DNA of 64,000 bases from contig NZ_BAAAUN010000001.1 of the NCBI RefSeq assembly GCF_039533965.1, forward strand, positions 1,214,950-1,278,949. Reading direction: 5' to 3'. This DNA is from Microbacterium luteolum. GTDB lineage: Bacteria; Actinomycetota; Actinomycetes; Actinomycetales; Microbacteriaceae. The first letter of the stretch is position 1, and each line of letters begins with the position of its first letter. The notes under the pieces were generated by a model that saw only the letters and a list, made by a program, of their open reading frames with translations, ran no database searches and was not told the origin of the DNA. Shown piece by piece: positions 1-8,997 of this stretch. Position numbers and translations under genes: made by a program.

Positions 1-46
1 CGAAGTGTGGGGCGTTGCATCCATCTTCTTCCGACTCGGGAGGTAT

Positions 47-82
47 TTTCGGACGAAACGGGCGATAAGAATCCGAATTCTT
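47..82 (+). promoter_or_regulatory. Two inverted repeats upstream of the RamB-like regulator
   Basis: TTTCGGACGAAA (47-58) is a 12-base palindrome. AAGAATCCGAATTCTT (67-82) has 6-bp perfect arms around CCGA. The second lies just upstream of the likely -10 (87-92), where an autoregulatory operator would sit. The site is inferred from symmetry and position only. Confidence 0.4.
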
Positions 83-86
83 TCGC

Positions 87-98
87 TAGACTCAAGGA
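87..98 (+). promoter_or_regulatory. Leaderless-type -10 element (TAGACT-N6-ATG)
   Basis: TAGACT at 87-92 is followed by exactly six bases and then the ATG at 99. This puts the expected transcription start on the A of the start codon. AAGGA lies too close to the ATG to be a normal ribosome-binding site. Confidence 0.5.
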
Positions 99-1541
99 AT
101 GGCGTCCTCTGGCATCCATCTCACGACCCTCGGTCACCGCATCCGTCATCACCGACTGGAGAACGGGTTCACGCTCGACGAACTCGGTGCGCTCGTCGGC
201 GTCGCCGGCTCCCAACTGAGCCTCATCGAGAACGGCAAGCGCGAGCCGAAGCTGTCGCTGCTCCAGGCGATCGCCCAGGCGACCAGCACCCAGGTGACCG
301 ACCTCATCTCCGGCGAGCCGCCGAACCGACGCGCGGCGCTCGAGATCGAGCTCGAACGCGCGCAGGAGAGCCCGGTGTTCCGGCAGCTCGGCGTCGCGCC
401 CATCCGCGTCACGAAGGGCACGAGCGACGAGACGATCGAGTCGATCCTCGGCCTGCACCGCGAGCTGCAGCGTCGCGAGCGCGAGGCCATCGCCACCCCC
501 GAGGAAGCACGCCGCGGCAACACCGAGCTGCGACTGCGGATGCGCGCGCAGAACAACTACCTGCCCGAGATCGAGAAGCTCGCCGAGAAGCAGCTCAAGT
601 CCGCCGGGCATGTCCAGGGTGCGCTGACGCACCGCACCGTGAGCATCATGGCCGAGAAGCTCGGCTTCGAGCTGATCTACGTGAACGACCTCCCCCATTC
701 CACGCGTTCGGTCACCGACCTCGAGAACGGGCGCATCTACCTTCCGCCCGCGTCGATCCCCGGTGGCCACGGACTGCGCTCGATGGCGCTGCAGGCCATG
801 GCGCACCGACTGCTCGGGCACACTCCGCCGACCGACTACGCGGACTTCCTGCAGCAGCGCCTCGAGATCAACTACTTCGCGGCGTGCTGCCTGATGCCCG
901 AGACCGCGTCGGTCGCGTTCCTCCAGCAGGCGAAGAAGGACCGCAACCTCGCGGTCGAGGACTTCCGCGACGCCTTCGGCGTGACGCACGAGGCTGCCGG
1001 GATGCGCATGACCAACCTCGTCACGCAGCACCTCGGGATGCCGCTGCACTTCCTGCGCGTGGATGCGACCGGTGCGATCACGCGTGTCTACGAGAACGAC
1101 GACCTGCCGCTGCCGATGGATGTCACGGGTGCGGTCGAAGGACAGCGCGTGTGCCGGAAGTTCCAGGCGCGGGCCGCTTTCACCCAGCAGAACCGCACGA
1201 CCGAGCACCACCAGTACACCGACACTCCGTCCGGCACGTTCTGGTGCTCGACGCAGACGGGCTCATCGAGCGACGGCGAGTTCTCCATCACGGTCGGCGT
1301 GCCCTTCGACGATGCGCGCTGGTGGCGAGGCCGGGAGAGCGTGGACCGGGCCGTGTCGACGTGCCCGGACGAGGCCTGCTGCCGCCGGCCGTCGAACGAC
1401 CTGGCCGAGCGCTGGAGCGGGAAGGCGTGGCCGAGCGCGCGCGTGCACACGCACATGTTCTCGCCGCTCCCCCGCGGTGCTTTCCCCGGCGTGGACGACA
1501 ACGAGGTCTACAACTTCCTGGGTCGGCACGCCAGCGAGTGA
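99..1541 (+). CDS. XRE-family regulator with ImmA/IrrE-type domain (RamB-like)
   Basis: Predicted 480-residue transcriptional regulator. Residues about 9-65 form an XRE helix-turn-helix (LxxxGxxVGVAxSQLSxIE pattern). The middle resembles the short-chain fatty-acyl regulator / IrrE-like domain of RamB and PrpC-activator proteins, and the C-terminal third is Cys/His-rich (CRKF, CSTQ, CPDEACC). RamB-type proteins control acetate, propionate and glyoxylate-shunt genes in actinobacteria; the target here is not visible. The start is set by a leaderless-type promoter placing the transcript end at the ATG. A palindrome upstream suggests autoregulation. Its 3' end is 7 bases from the convergent winged-helix gene. 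Confidence 0.85.
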   Translation: MASSGIHLTTLGHRIRHHRLENGFTLDELGALVGVAGSQLSLIENGKREPKLSLLQAIAQATSTQVTDLISGEPPNRRAALEIELERAQESPVFRQLGVAPIRVTKGTSDETIESILGLHRELQRREREAIATPEEARRGNTELRLRMRAQNNYLPEIEKLAEKQLKSAGHVQGALTHRTVSIMAEKLGFELIYVNDLPHSTRSVTDLENGRIYLPPASIPGGHGLRSMALQAMAHRLLGHTPPTDYADFLQQRLEINYFAACCLMPETASVAFLQQAKKDRNLAVEDFRDAFGVTHEAAGMRMTNLVTQHLGMPLHFLRVDATGAITRVYENDDLPLPMDVTGAVEGQRVCRKFQARAAFTQQNRTTEHHQYTDTPSGTFWCSTQTGSSSDGEFSITVGVPFDDARWWRGRESVDRAVSTCPDEACCRRPSNDLAERWSGKAWPSARVHTHMFSPLPRGAFPGVDDNEVYNFLGRHASE

Positions 1542-1548
1542 CCGGGGC

Positions 1549-2595
1549 TCAGCTCTCCGTGAAGCGCTCGAAGCGGGCGAGTGCGGCCATCGCGGCGTCG
1601 GCATCGGCCGGCGCCGTGAAGTACTCCGGCGGCACTCCTCTGCTGGCGGTCGCGTGCATCCAGCATCCGATCACGCGGCCCTGCTCGACGAGCGTGGCAC
1701 GCACCATCCCGTTCTTCCCCGGCCCGACTGTCGCCAGGTGCTCCGGCGCGCAGACGGTCGTGCGGTCGGCGTAGGAGAGGTAGTACTCGTCGAAGGCGCC
1801 GAGCGCGATGACGGATGCCGCCCCCGCGGCGCGACGCGGACGCTCGGGCGCCGCGAACAGGCCGTCGGCGACCTCGTCCACGCGGCCCGCGGCACGCTCC
1901 GCCGCCTCGCGGGACTGGCCGAGCGTGAGGCCGGACCACCAGGCGAAGTCGGCGACGCCGGCAGGCCCGTGGCCGGTGATGTACCGGACGAACAGCTCGG
2001 CCAGCGGATCGTCGGGGTGCGCGTGCTCGCGGATGTGGTCGTCGACGAGCACGAAGCGCTGCTCGCGCGTCACACCGTCGCGGGCGACGACCGGCCCCTG
2101 GCAGATGAGCCCGTCGATCGTCAGCACGAACAGCAGGTGGAGGCCCCGCTGGCCGGTGGGGTCGATGCCGACGCCCTCGAGGATCTCGAAGACCTCGGCG
2201 CGGGTGCGTCCGCCGTCGTGCAGCGCCGGAGTGAGCGCGCGCACGGCGAGGGCGACCATGTCGTCGTCGATCCCGAGATCACGGTGCCGCCCCGCAGCCT
2301 GCTGCCGCTGCCGCGCCGCCGTCACCGAGAGCACCCAGCCGAGGTCGCGCGCCGGCAGCGTGTGGAGGGTGCCCCGCATCGGCCACGCCCGCACGATGTC
2401 GCCGGCATCGAATGCCCGGTCCACGTCGCGCATCCGCAGCTCGCCCCGCGTGCGCAGGGCGAGCGCCCAGCGCCCGGCGGTGAAGTCCTGGCTCTGCACG
2501 GCGAGCATATGGTGCGCGGCATCCGCCACCGTCTTCGCCGGCGCGGTGAGCCGGTGCGATCGGAGACGCTCGGCCAGCAGGGTCGCGGTCTTCAT
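1549..2595 (-). CDS. Winged-helix DNA-binding protein (AlkZ/YcaQ-like, HTH_42)
   Basis: 348-residue protein of the winged-helix DNA-binding family that includes AlkZ/YcaQ DNA glycosylases. It opens with LLAERLRSHRLTAP and contains the hallmark HxLxVQSQDF and MRGTLHTLPARDLGW segments (residues about 30-80). The QxD motif used by AlkZ-type glycosylases appears as QSQD, but glycosylase activity is not established for this branch. The ATG at 2595 was chosen because the family N-terminus begins there; a longer reading frame upstream lies inside the GAPDH gene. It follows gap on the same strand with a 44-base gap. Confidence 0.75.
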   Translation of the reverse strand: MKTATLLAERLRSHRLTAPAKTVADAAHHMLAVQSQDFTAGRWALALRTRGELRMRDVDRAFDAGDIVRAWPMRGTLHTLPARDLGWVLSVTAARQRQQAAGRHRDLGIDDDMVALAVRALTPALHDGGRTRAEVFEILEGVGIDPTGQRGLHLLFVLTIDGLICQGPVVARDGVTREQRFVLVDDHIREHAHPDDPLAELFVRYITGHGPAGVADFAWWSGLTLGQSREAAERAAGRVDEVADGLFAAPERPRRAAGAASVIALGAFDEYYLSYADRTTVCAPEHLATVGPGKNGMVRATLVEQGRVIGCWMHATASRGVPPEYFTAPADADAAMAALARFERFTES

Positions 2596-2639
2596 GAGCC
2601 CATCATGCCGGGCGCCGCCGACGTCGCGCACCTGCGAGA

Positions 2640-4088
2640 TCAGGAGTGCAGTGTCACCTCTCGACGCGCCGGAAGCACGACGGGGTGCGAGCCCGCCATC
2701 ACCTCGAGGACACGGATCACCTGGCACGAGTAGCCGAACTCGTTGTCGTACCAGACGTAGAGGATCAGGGTGTTCTCCTCGGCGACCGTCGCCAGTCCGT
2801 CGACGATGCCGGCGCGGTGCGAGCCGACGAAGTCCGTCGACACGACCTCGGGCGACTCGACGTAGTCGATCTGCTGCCGCAGCTTGGAGTGCAGGGAGAC
2901 GCGGCGCAGGTAGTCGTTGACCTGCTCCTTCGACACCGGACGCTCTGTCGTGAGGTGGAGCACCGCGAGCGAGACGTCGGGGGTGGGCACCCGGATCGAG
3001 CTGCCGGTGAGCCTGCCCTCCAGCTGCGGAAGGGCCTTGGCCACGGCCTTCGCCGCTCCGGTCTCGGTGATGACCATGTTCAGCACCGCCGAGCGGCCCC
3101 GCCGGTCGCCCTTGTGGAAGTTGTCGATCAGGTTCTGGTCGTTCGTGAACGAGTGCACGGTCTCGACGTGGCCGCGCACGACGCCGTAGGCCTCGTCGAT
3201 CGCTGCCAGGACCGGCGTGATCGCGTTCGTCGTGCACGACGCGGCCGACACGATGCGGTCGTCGGCATCGATCGTATGGTCGTTGATGCCGTGCACGATG
3301 TTCTTGAGCGGCCCCTTGCCGGGCGCCGTGAGCAGCACGCGGGCGACGCCCTTCGCCTCGAGGTGCTGCGAGAGTCCGGCCTCATCGCGCCAGCGCCCCG
3401 TGTTGTCGACGACGATCGCGTCGTGGATGCCGTAGGCCGTGTAGTCGACGGATTCCGGAGCATCGGAGTAGATCACCTGGATGCGCGTGCCGTTGGCGAT
3501 GATCTGCTCGGCCTCCTCGTCGACCGTCACCGAACCGGCGAATCGCCCATGCACCGAGTCGCGCAGCAGCAGGGACGCGCGCTTGATCAGATCGTTCTCG
3601 GATCCGCGCCGAACGACGATGGCGCGCAGGCGCAGGCCGTTGCCGCCGCCGGTGTGGGCGATGAGGATGCGGGCGAGCAGACGCCCGATCCGTCCGAAGC
3701 CGTAGAGCACCACGTCGGTGGGCGCTGCGGCCACCGCGCCGACGGCGGGGGCGAGCGCTTCCGCGACGTAGGTCTCGAGGGATTGACCGCTCTCGGCATG
3801 CCCGGAGACCAGTCGCGCGACGTCGAGGGACGAGGCGCCGGGAGCCAGCTCATGGATGGCCTGCAGGACGGCGAGGCTGTCTTCGAGACGCAGCTGCTCG
3901 TGACCGAGCTGCGCGACGCGCTCGTGCACCTCGACGAGTCCCGTGGCGGAGAGTCCGAGCAGGCGGTGGCCGTGCAGCGACGTCACCACGTCGTGTTCGC
4001 GCCTGAGTGCGCCGATCAGCGGGATCATCCGCTCGGCCAGCTCTTCTCTCGCCGTCCAGTCGTCGTGGGGTGCGACGGAATCGTTCAT
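2640..4088 (-). CDS. gap: Glyceraldehyde-3-phosphate dehydrogenase, long form
   Basis: 482-residue GAPDH interconverting glyceraldehyde-3-phosphate and 1,3-bisphosphoglycerate. The NAD(P)-binding motif GFGRIG lies at residues 130-135 and the catalytic cysteine in SAASCTTNAI at residue 285. Ordinary GAPDH is about 335 residues; this one carries about 125 extra N-terminal residues, as in the long GapB-type enzymes of some actinobacteria, which tend to act gluconeogenically with NADP. Cofactor choice cannot be read with confidence here. A ribosome-binding site (AAGGA) precedes the ATG. It is a single gene facing away from the amidohydrolase at 4250. Confidence 0.92.
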   Translation of the reverse strand: MNDSVAPHDDWTAREELAERMIPLIGALRREHDVVTSLHGHRLLGLSATGLVEVHERVAQLGHEQLRLEDSLAVLQAIHELAPGASSLDVARLVSGHAESGQSLETYVAEALAPAVGAVAAAPTDVVLYGFGRIGRLLARILIAHTGGGNGLRLRAIVVRRGSENDLIKRASLLLRDSVHGRFAGSVTVDEEAEQIIANGTRIQVIYSDAPESVDYTAYGIHDAIVVDNTGRWRDEAGLSQHLEAKGVARVLLTAPGKGPLKNIVHGINDHTIDADDRIVSAASCTTNAITPVLAAIDEAYGVVRGHVETVHSFTNDQNLIDNFHKGDRRGRSAVLNMVITETGAAKAVAKALPQLEGRLTGSSIRVPTPDVSLAVLHLTTERPVSKEQVNDYLRRVSLHSKLRQQIDYVESPEVVSTDFVGSHRAGIVDGLATVAEENTLILYVWYDNEFGYSCQVIRVLEVMAGSHPVVLPARREVTLHS

Positions 4089-4234
4089 CTGCGTCCTTGC
4101 ATGTGTGAGCGCGCCGAGATCGCCGGCGCGCGAGGTTGCCGGGTGATTCGGGGGATGCCACCAGCGTACGCGTGGTCGGCGGCGGCATCCGAATCGAGGG
4201 TCATCGACCGTCCCCGGAGATGCCCTTTTGTGTC

Positions 4235-4249
4235 TACACTGGTGGAATA
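4235..4249 (+). promoter_or_regulatory. Possible -10 element for the amidohydrolase gene
   Basis: TACACT at 4235-4240 fits TANNNT and lies nine bases before the ATG at 4250, so the transcript would start at or within a few bases of the start codon. No convincing -35 is visible. The GGTGGA just before the ATG is too close to be a normal ribosome-binding site. Confidence 0.35.
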
Positions 4250-5593
4250 ATGAGTGAAGATTCTTACGGCGACGGCGCCGACCTGATCATCCGCGGCGGA
4301 CGCGTGCACACCTTCGATTCCGCCGACGCCCTCGCCAGCGCCGTCGCGGTGCGCGGCGGACGGATCGTCGCGACGGACGCGGATGCCGAAGCGATGGGAG
4401 CCCGCGAGACGATCGAGCTCGACGGGCGCACCGCCATCCCCGGCATCAACGACGCGCACCTGCATGCCGCCTGGCTCGGAGCCCGCTGGCCGCACCTGTT
4501 CTTCTCCGACACCCCGCCGGAGCAGCAGCCGTCCGGGCGGCTGGTGTCGACGGCCGCCGAACGCCGCGCCGCGCTGCAGCAGGCGTGGCGCCTGCTCGCC
4601 GAACTCGGGATCACCAGTTACACGGAGCCGGGGATCGGACCAGGCGAAGACGGCGGCGAGACCGGATGCTTCGGCACCGACATGCTCTCGACCTACATCG
4701 ATCTGCACCGCGCCGGGGCACAGACCTCCCGGGTGACGATGCTCCGCCTGTTCGGCACCATCGACGGCGAGAGCAGGCTCGACGACTTCGAGCGCGGCAT
4801 CCGCACACCCGTTCCGGCAACCGACCCTGGCTGGTTGGCGATCACCGGCGTGAAGATCTTCGCCGACGGCATCCCGCCCATGGCGACGGCGTGGGTCGAC
4901 GAGCCGTACACGGACGGCACGACCGGCGGCCTGCTCACGCGTGGCGGCCACGACCCGCTCTCCGCCTTCCAACGGATGCTGGAACTCGCGGCATCGCTCG
5001 GACTGCAGATCGCGGTGCATGCCACGGGCGACCGTTCGATCACGGAGTTCGTACGGGTGCTCGAGCGGCCCAGCGGGCACCCGGCACCCCCCGCGCCGCA
5101 CTACGTGGTGCACGGCGACCTCGCGACCGTCGAGCAGATCGAGCGCATGCGGCGGCTGGGGGCGGGGTTCGCCGTGCAGCCGCTGATCGCCGCGCACACG
5201 CATAACTGGGCCCGCGCTCAGCTCGGCGCGGAGCGGCTCGCCACCGCCTGGCCACTGGCGGAGATGCTCGCCTCCGGCGTGCTGACCACGATCACGAGCG
5301 ACGCCCCGATCGCCACGCCGGATTGGCGGCGAGGCCTCGATGCCTCACTCGACCTGCTCGCCGCGGCCGGAACTCCGGACGATGCCCGCACGCGTCGCGC
5401 GCTGCTGCGGACCATGACCGTGGAAGCGGCGCGTCAGGACGGCGCTCTGACGTGGAAGGGCTCTCTCGAGACCGGCAAGGTCGCGGACCTCACGATCCTC
5501 GACGAGGACCCGCTCGAGCCGGGTCGCGCGTTCTCCTCCGCCGAAGTCGCGCGCACGATCGTCGACGGCCGGACGGTCTTCGTGCGGGACTGA
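4250..5593 (+). CDS. Amidohydrolase family 3 (YtcJ-like)
   Basis: 447-residue metal-dependent hydrolase. Family landmarks in order are the HLH metal pair in INDAHLH (residues about 65), the lysine/aspartate segment KIFADG, the histidines in AVHATGD and VVHGD, and the C-terminal aspartate in TITSDAP, followed by the closing beta-sandwich (GKVADLTILDEDP). Such enzymes cleave amide or cyclic amide bonds, or deformylate; the substrate is unknown. The ATG at 4250 gives the normal family N-terminus (ADLIIRGGRVHTFD); a longer in-frame start at 4136 would run back over the GAPDH promoter. It is monocistronic and ends in a strong hairpin. A second, more distant relative lies at 43445. Confidence 0.8.
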   Translation: MSEDSYGDGADLIIRGGRVHTFDSADALASAVAVRGGRIVATDADAEAMGARETIELDGRTAIPGINDAHLHAAWLGARWPHLFFSDTPPEQQPSGRLVSTAAERRAALQQAWRLLAELGITSYTEPGIGPGEDGGETGCFGTDMLSTYIDLHRAGAQTSRVTMLRLFGTIDGESRLDDFERGIRTPVPATDPGWLAITGVKIFADGIPPMATAWVDEPYTDGTTGGLLTRGGHDPLSAFQRMLELAASLGLQIAVHATGDRSITEFVRVLERPSGHPAPPAPHYVVHGDLATVEQIERMRRLGAGFAVQPLIAAHTHNWARAQLGAERLATAWPLAEMLASGVLTTITSDAPIATPDWRRGLDASLDLLAAAGTPDDARTRRALLRTMTVEAARQDGALTWKGSLETGKVADLTILDEDPLEPGRAFSSAEVARTIVDGRTVFVRD

Positions 5594-5630
5594 GCAGGTT
5601 CGGGACTGAGCACGTTCGAGGGACGGCAAC

Positions 5631-5662
5631 GGCGGGCGGCATGTTCACGCATGCCGCCCGCC
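5631..5662 (+). terminator. Hairpin terminator after the amidohydrolase gene
   Basis: GGCGGGCGGCATG (5631-5643) pairs perfectly with 5650-5662 around a 6-base loop. The 13-bp GC-rich stem starts 38 bases after the stop codon. No T-run follows, as is usual in high-GC actinobacteria. Confidence 0.75.
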
Positions 5663-5685
5663 TCTGATCCCCCTCGGACCAGTCC

Positions 5686-5720
5686 CTGCCCCGGCGCCGC
5701 ATGAGCGGGCGCCGGGGCAG
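5686..5720 (-). terminator. Hairpin terminator after the methyltransferase gene
   Basis: A second perfect 13-bp stem (arms 5686-5698 and 5708-5720, 9-base loop) ends three bases from the stop codon of the minus-strand methyltransferase. With the hairpin at 5631 it insulates the two convergent genes. Confidence 0.7.
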
Positions 5721-5723
5721 AGC

Positions 5724-6713
5724 TCATACCGCGGTGGCCAGCAGCACCCGCGGGCTGCCGGGGAGCGCGACCTTGTCGCGTACCTTCCACCCGGCATCGT
5801 TCAGCCATCCGCGCACCTGCGCCTCGGGATACACGATGGTGCCGTCGATCACGAGGTACTCCCCCGCGTGCAGGGCGTCGAGGCCGCGCTGGTCGACGTC
5901 GTCATCGAGGAAGAAGTCGAGCACCGTCAGAGTCGCGCCGTCCACCGCGGCCGCCCGAAGATTGCGGAAGATCTGGGCGTTCTCCTCCGCGCTGAAGCGG
6001 TGGATCACGTGGTTCGCATAGACCAGGTCGTACTCGCCCTGCGGCGTCGCCGTGGCGGTGTCGCCGACCTCGACGGCCGTACGATCGGTGACGCCTGCGG
6101 CCTCTACCGCTTCGGCGATCCCGTCTTCGAACCCCGGGGCGTAGACGAACGTGGTGTGCAGCCCGGGGTTCTTCGCCATCACCGAGAGGGCGAACTCGGC
6201 AGAGAGTCCACCGAAGTCGAGCGCTCGGGTGGCGCCGGCCAGGTCGAGGTGTCGCCCGAATTCCTGCGCATGGAGACGGTTGTACGTCATGACGCCGGCC
6301 ATGAACGTCGCCCAGCGCGCGTCGTCCATCTGCAGATCACCGGGTTCCGTGGTGTCGACCGTGTGGCCGAACTGCAGCCAGTGCGGATAGCTGATCTCGC
6401 CGAGGAAGGTGAGGAAGGGAGCGAGGTCGACCTGCGCATCGGCACCGGTGAGGTACGCCGCGGCGTCGTCAGCCACGGTGTAGCGCGCATCGGTGCGCAC
6501 GAGCAGGCCTTTCGCCGCCATCGCGTCGGCGAGGATGCGGGCGATGCGCTCACTCACACCGCTGCGCACGGCGATCTCCTCGACGGTGTCGGCGCCGTCG
6601 GCGATCGCGGCGAAGAGCCCGATGCGGCTGGCTTCGAAGAGCTGCTTCGAAGCCATGTAGCCGGTCGCGATGTCGAGGATGCGCGCGGCATCGGGGGTGG
6701 AGGTGGTCGTCAT
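5724..6713 (-). CDS. SAM-dependent O-methyltransferase (COMT/family 2-like)
   Basis: 329-residue methyltransferase. Residues about 10-90 form the winged-helix dimerisation domain seen in small-molecule O-methyltransferases (MASKQLFEASRIGLFAAIADG). The SAM fold follows, with motif I as LDFGGLSAEFAL (about 165), a divergent form of the usual D-x-GGGxG, and a later LTVLDFFLDD strand. The general chemistry is methyl transfer to a small hydroxylated molecule; the substrate is unknown. It is the last gene of a TetR / hydrolase / methyltransferase run, with an 82-base gap after the hydrolase holding a 12-bp direct repeat. A ribosome-binding site (AGGAAAGG) precedes the ATG. Confidence 0.78.
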   Translation of the reverse strand: MTTTSTPDAARILDIATGYMASKQLFEASRIGLFAAIADGADTVEEIAVRSGVSERIARILADAMAAKGLLVRTDARYTVADDAAAYLTGADAQVDLAPFLTFLGEISYPHWLQFGHTVDTTEPGDLQMDDARWATFMAGVMTYNRLHAQEFGRHLDLAGATRALDFGGLSAEFALSVMAKNPGLHTTFVYAPGFEDGIAEAVEAAGVTDRTAVEVGDTATATPQGEYDLVYANHVIHRFSAEENAQIFRNLRAAAVDGATLTVLDFFLDDDVDQRGLDALHAGEYLVIDGTIVYPEAQVRGWLNDAGWKVRDKVALPGSPRVLLATAV

Positions 6714-6753
6714 GGTTCTGCCTTTCCTGGGTGATCCGCAGTTGTGCTGCGAG

Positions 6754-6777
6754 TGTCTGCGTCTGTGTCTGCGTCTG
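6754..6777. repeat. Two perfect copies of a 12-bp unit
   Basis: TGTCTGCGTCTG occurs twice head to tail (6754-6765 and 6766-6777) in the gap between the hydrolase and methyltransferase genes. It could vary in copy number between strains. Confidence 0.7.
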
Positions 6778-6795
6778 TGAGATGGAGCGTCGGCG

Positions 6796-7494
6796 CTAGG
6801 CCGTCAGGAAGCTCTGCACGGCGGTGCGGAACTCGGCGGTGTGCAGAGCCGTGACGTGGTCGCCGGGGACCCGCAACGCTCGCGCGTCCGGCAGCAGGGC
6901 GGCGAGCGCGGCGATGCCGTCGGACATCGTGTCGTGCACGCCTCCGACCAGGAGCACCGGCATCTGCGGGCCGCGCGCCTCGGGCGCGAACGGCTCTGCG
7001 GCCAGTCCCTCGATCAGATCGAGCAGCTGCGCCGACCGGGCGCCGGGCGACGACACCATGTTCACGATCATCGCCGTCAGCGGGTCCAGCGGGGCGGGTC
7101 CGCCGCCGATCGCTGCCCTCGCCGCTGCGAGGTCGAGATGACCGAACGGCTCCGCGGCACTGAGCCCGCCGAGCACGAGACGTCGCACGTGCACGGACGG
7201 ATGCTGCGCCAGATCCCAGGCGAGACGTGCCCCGAGCGAGTAGCCGACGAGGTCGATCTCCTCCTCCCCGACCGCGAGCGCCAGTGCATCGATCACCGCC
7301 GTTGTGGGCGCGGTCCCTGTCGCAGGACTTCGGCCATGCGCGGGGAGGTCGATCACGACCCGCGGACGATCGGCGAACACCCCCGCCCACTCGGCATCCG
7401 GCCAATCCTGCTTCCCGCGCGACGCGAGACCGTGGAGGAAGACGACAGGCCGGCCGGAGCCGCGGTGTCGGTCGGCGTGCAGGGAGATGGTCAC
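6796..7494 (-). CDS. Alpha/beta hydrolase
   Basis: 232-residue single-domain alpha/beta hydrolase. The oxyanion segment VVFLHGLAS is near residue 18, the nucleophile elbow GYSLG near 96, the acid is probably the Asp of VGGVHD and the histidine lies in GDHVTALH near the C-terminus, so a full catalytic triad is present. The start is GTG at 7494, 34 bases after the TetR gene stop, so the two are probably co-transcribed. The substrate is unknown; pairing with a methyltransferase and a TetR regulator suggests small-molecule detoxification or tailoring. Confidence 0.75.
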   Translation of the reverse strand: MTISLHADRHRGSGRPVVFLHGLASRGKQDWPDAEWAGVFADRPRVVIDLPAHGRSPATGTAPTTAVIDALALAVGEEEIDLVGYSLGARLAWDLAQHPSVHVRRLVLGGLSAAEPFGHLDLAAARAAIGGGPAPLDPLTAMIVNMVSSPGARSAQLLDLIEGLAAEPFAPEARGPQMPVLLVGGVHDTMSDGIAALAALLPDARALRVPGDHVTALHTAEFRTAVQSFLTA

Positions 7495-7528
7495 GGCGCG
7501 CCGTCCTCTCGGATCGGGCGCGTCGCCG

Positions 7529-8116
7529 TCAGCGGAGTCGCGCCAGGAACTGGTCGATATAGGTCTCGTAGTCGGCGATGCGTTCGCCGTCCGGGTACAT
7601 CAGGTTGATGACGGTCGCTCCGACCGCGACCGAGATGTACTCGTTCGCTCGGGCGCCGAAGTCCTGGTCGCGGATCGCGCCCTCGTCGCGCGCGGCTTCC
7701 ATCCGCTCGATGAGTGACCCCCGCCAGGCAGCGAGGTGGCTCCGGTACAGGTCCGCGAGCGACTCGTTCGCCATCGCGTACTCCCACAGGGCGAGGAGCA
7801 CCCGCCCCGCGGCGATCTGTGCCTGATCGCGCGGGATCGTGGCCTCCAGGAATCCCCGCAGCGCGGCATCCGCCGTCGTCGGCTCCTCGCCTGCGGCCTG
7901 AACGCCCTCCGACATCTGCTGCAGGATCGTCTCGAAGGTCGCGGCGACGATGCTCTCCTTGCCGGGGAAGTAGTGCTTCAACGCTCCGTTGGCGAAGCCC
8001 GCCTCGGCGGCGATGCTGCGCATCGTCGCCGCTTCGAAGCCACCCTTGAGGATGATGCTCTTCGCCACCTCGACGATGTCCCGTCGACGCTGGTCGTGAT
8101 CGATGATCTTCGGCAT
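7529..8116 (-). CDS. TetR/AcrR-family regulator
   Basis: 195-residue regulator. The N-terminal helix-turn-helix spans residues about 8-55 (RSIAAEAGFANGALKHYFPGKESIV), and the ligand-binding half is divergent. The ATG at 8116 gives the standard TetR start (MPKIIDHDQRR) and has GGAAGGA upstream; an earlier in-frame start would overlap the ABC transporter gene. It lies first in the minus-strand run with the hydrolase and methyltransferase, which are the likeliest targets. It may also be reached by read-through from the peptide ABC operon 47 bases upstream. Confidence 0.82.
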   Translation of the reverse strand: MPKIIDHDQRRRDIVEVAKSIILKGGFEAATMRSIAAEAGFANGALKHYFPGKESIVAATFETILQQMSEGVQAAGEEPTTADAALRGFLEATIPRDQAQIAAGRVLLALWEYAMANESLADLYRSHLAAWRGSLIERMEAARDEGAIRDQDFGARANEYISVAVGATVINLMYPDGERIADYETYIDQFLARLR

Positions 8117-8163
8117 GGAGTCCTTCCGGCCGGTCGTGGACGACGCGATGATCCGGCCTGGAG

Positions 8164-8997
8164 CTACCGTACCGCCGCATCGCGCACCTCCCGGAGAGCG
8201 AGCCACCCGGCACGTCGTTCGCGCTGAGCGACGGGGTCGGCGACCGGCGAGGCCAGGCGCAGCCGCTCGGAGTACGGATGCTGCGGCGACCGCGTCACCT
8301 GCTCGCCGTCGCCGATCTCCACGATCTCGCCTCGGTACATCACCGCGACCCGGTGGCAGACCCGGCGCACCACGCCGAGGTCATGGGACACGAAGAGATA
8401 CGCGACGCCGGTGTCTCGCTGCAGCTCGATGAACAGGTCGAGGATCGTCGCCTGCGTCGTGAGGTCGAGAGCGCTCACCGGCTCGTCGCACACGATGAGG
8501 CGCGGACCGCGCACCAGCGCCCGGGCGATCGCGATCCGCTGGCGCTGTCCGCCGGAGAATTCGCTCGGGTAGCGGTCCATGACCGATTCGGGCAGCCGCA
8601 CACGGTCGAGCATCTCCCGCACCTTCGACTCGGCCGCCGTCGCCCCGATGCCGGTGGTGAGGAGGGGCTCGGCGAGGATGTCGCCGATGGTCATCGCCGG
8701 ATTCAACGATCCGTACGGGTCCTGGAAGACCACCTGCACGTCATCGGCGAGTCGACGCCGGGCCCGGCGTCCGAGACCGCTGATCTCCTGCCCTTCGAAC
8801 CGGATGCTGCCGCTGGTGACCGGCGCGAGTCCCAGGATGGCCTTGCCGAGGGTCGACTTCCCCGATCCGGACTCGCCGACGAGCCCCAGGCATTCCCCCG
8901 GCGCGATATCGAGCGAGATGCCGTCGAGAGCACGGAAGGCACGGCGTCCGTGGCCGTAGTCGACGACGAGATCGTTCACTTCGAGCAGCGCGGTCAT
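8164..8997 (-). CDS. Peptide/nickel-type ABC transporter ATPase (DppF-like)
   Basis: 277-residue ATPase energising an oligopeptide-type importer. Walker A is GESGSGKST (about 40), Q-loop VFQDPYGSLNP, signature FSGGQRQR, Walker B LIVCDEPVSALD and the switch histidine in FVSHDLG. The C-terminus carries the HPYSERL-type extension of the OppF/DppF group. Its start overlaps the stop of the fused permease-ATPase gene (ATGA), giving tight translational coupling. Together they form a complete importer with the permease at 10793 and binding protein at 11802. Confidence 0.88.
   Translation of the reverse strand: MTALLEVNDLVVDYGHGRRAFRALDGISLDIAPGECLGLVGESGSGKSTLGKAILGLAPVTSGSIRFEGQEISGLGRRARRRLADDVQVVFQDPYGSLNPAMTIGDILAEPLLTTGIGATAAESKVREMLDRVRLPESVMDRYPSEFSGGQRQRIAIARALVRGPRLIVCDEPVSALDLTTQATILDLFIELQRDTGVAYLFVSHDLGVVRRVCHRVAVMYRGEIVEIGDGEQVTRSPQHPYSERLRLASPVADPVAQRERRAGWLALREVRDAAVR

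Noticed and set aside
5..1774. 589-codon frame over the first gene
   Set aside because: Its translation is an Arg/Pro-rich shadow. The 480-residue XRE/ImmA protein in another frame has clear domains and a promoter at its start.
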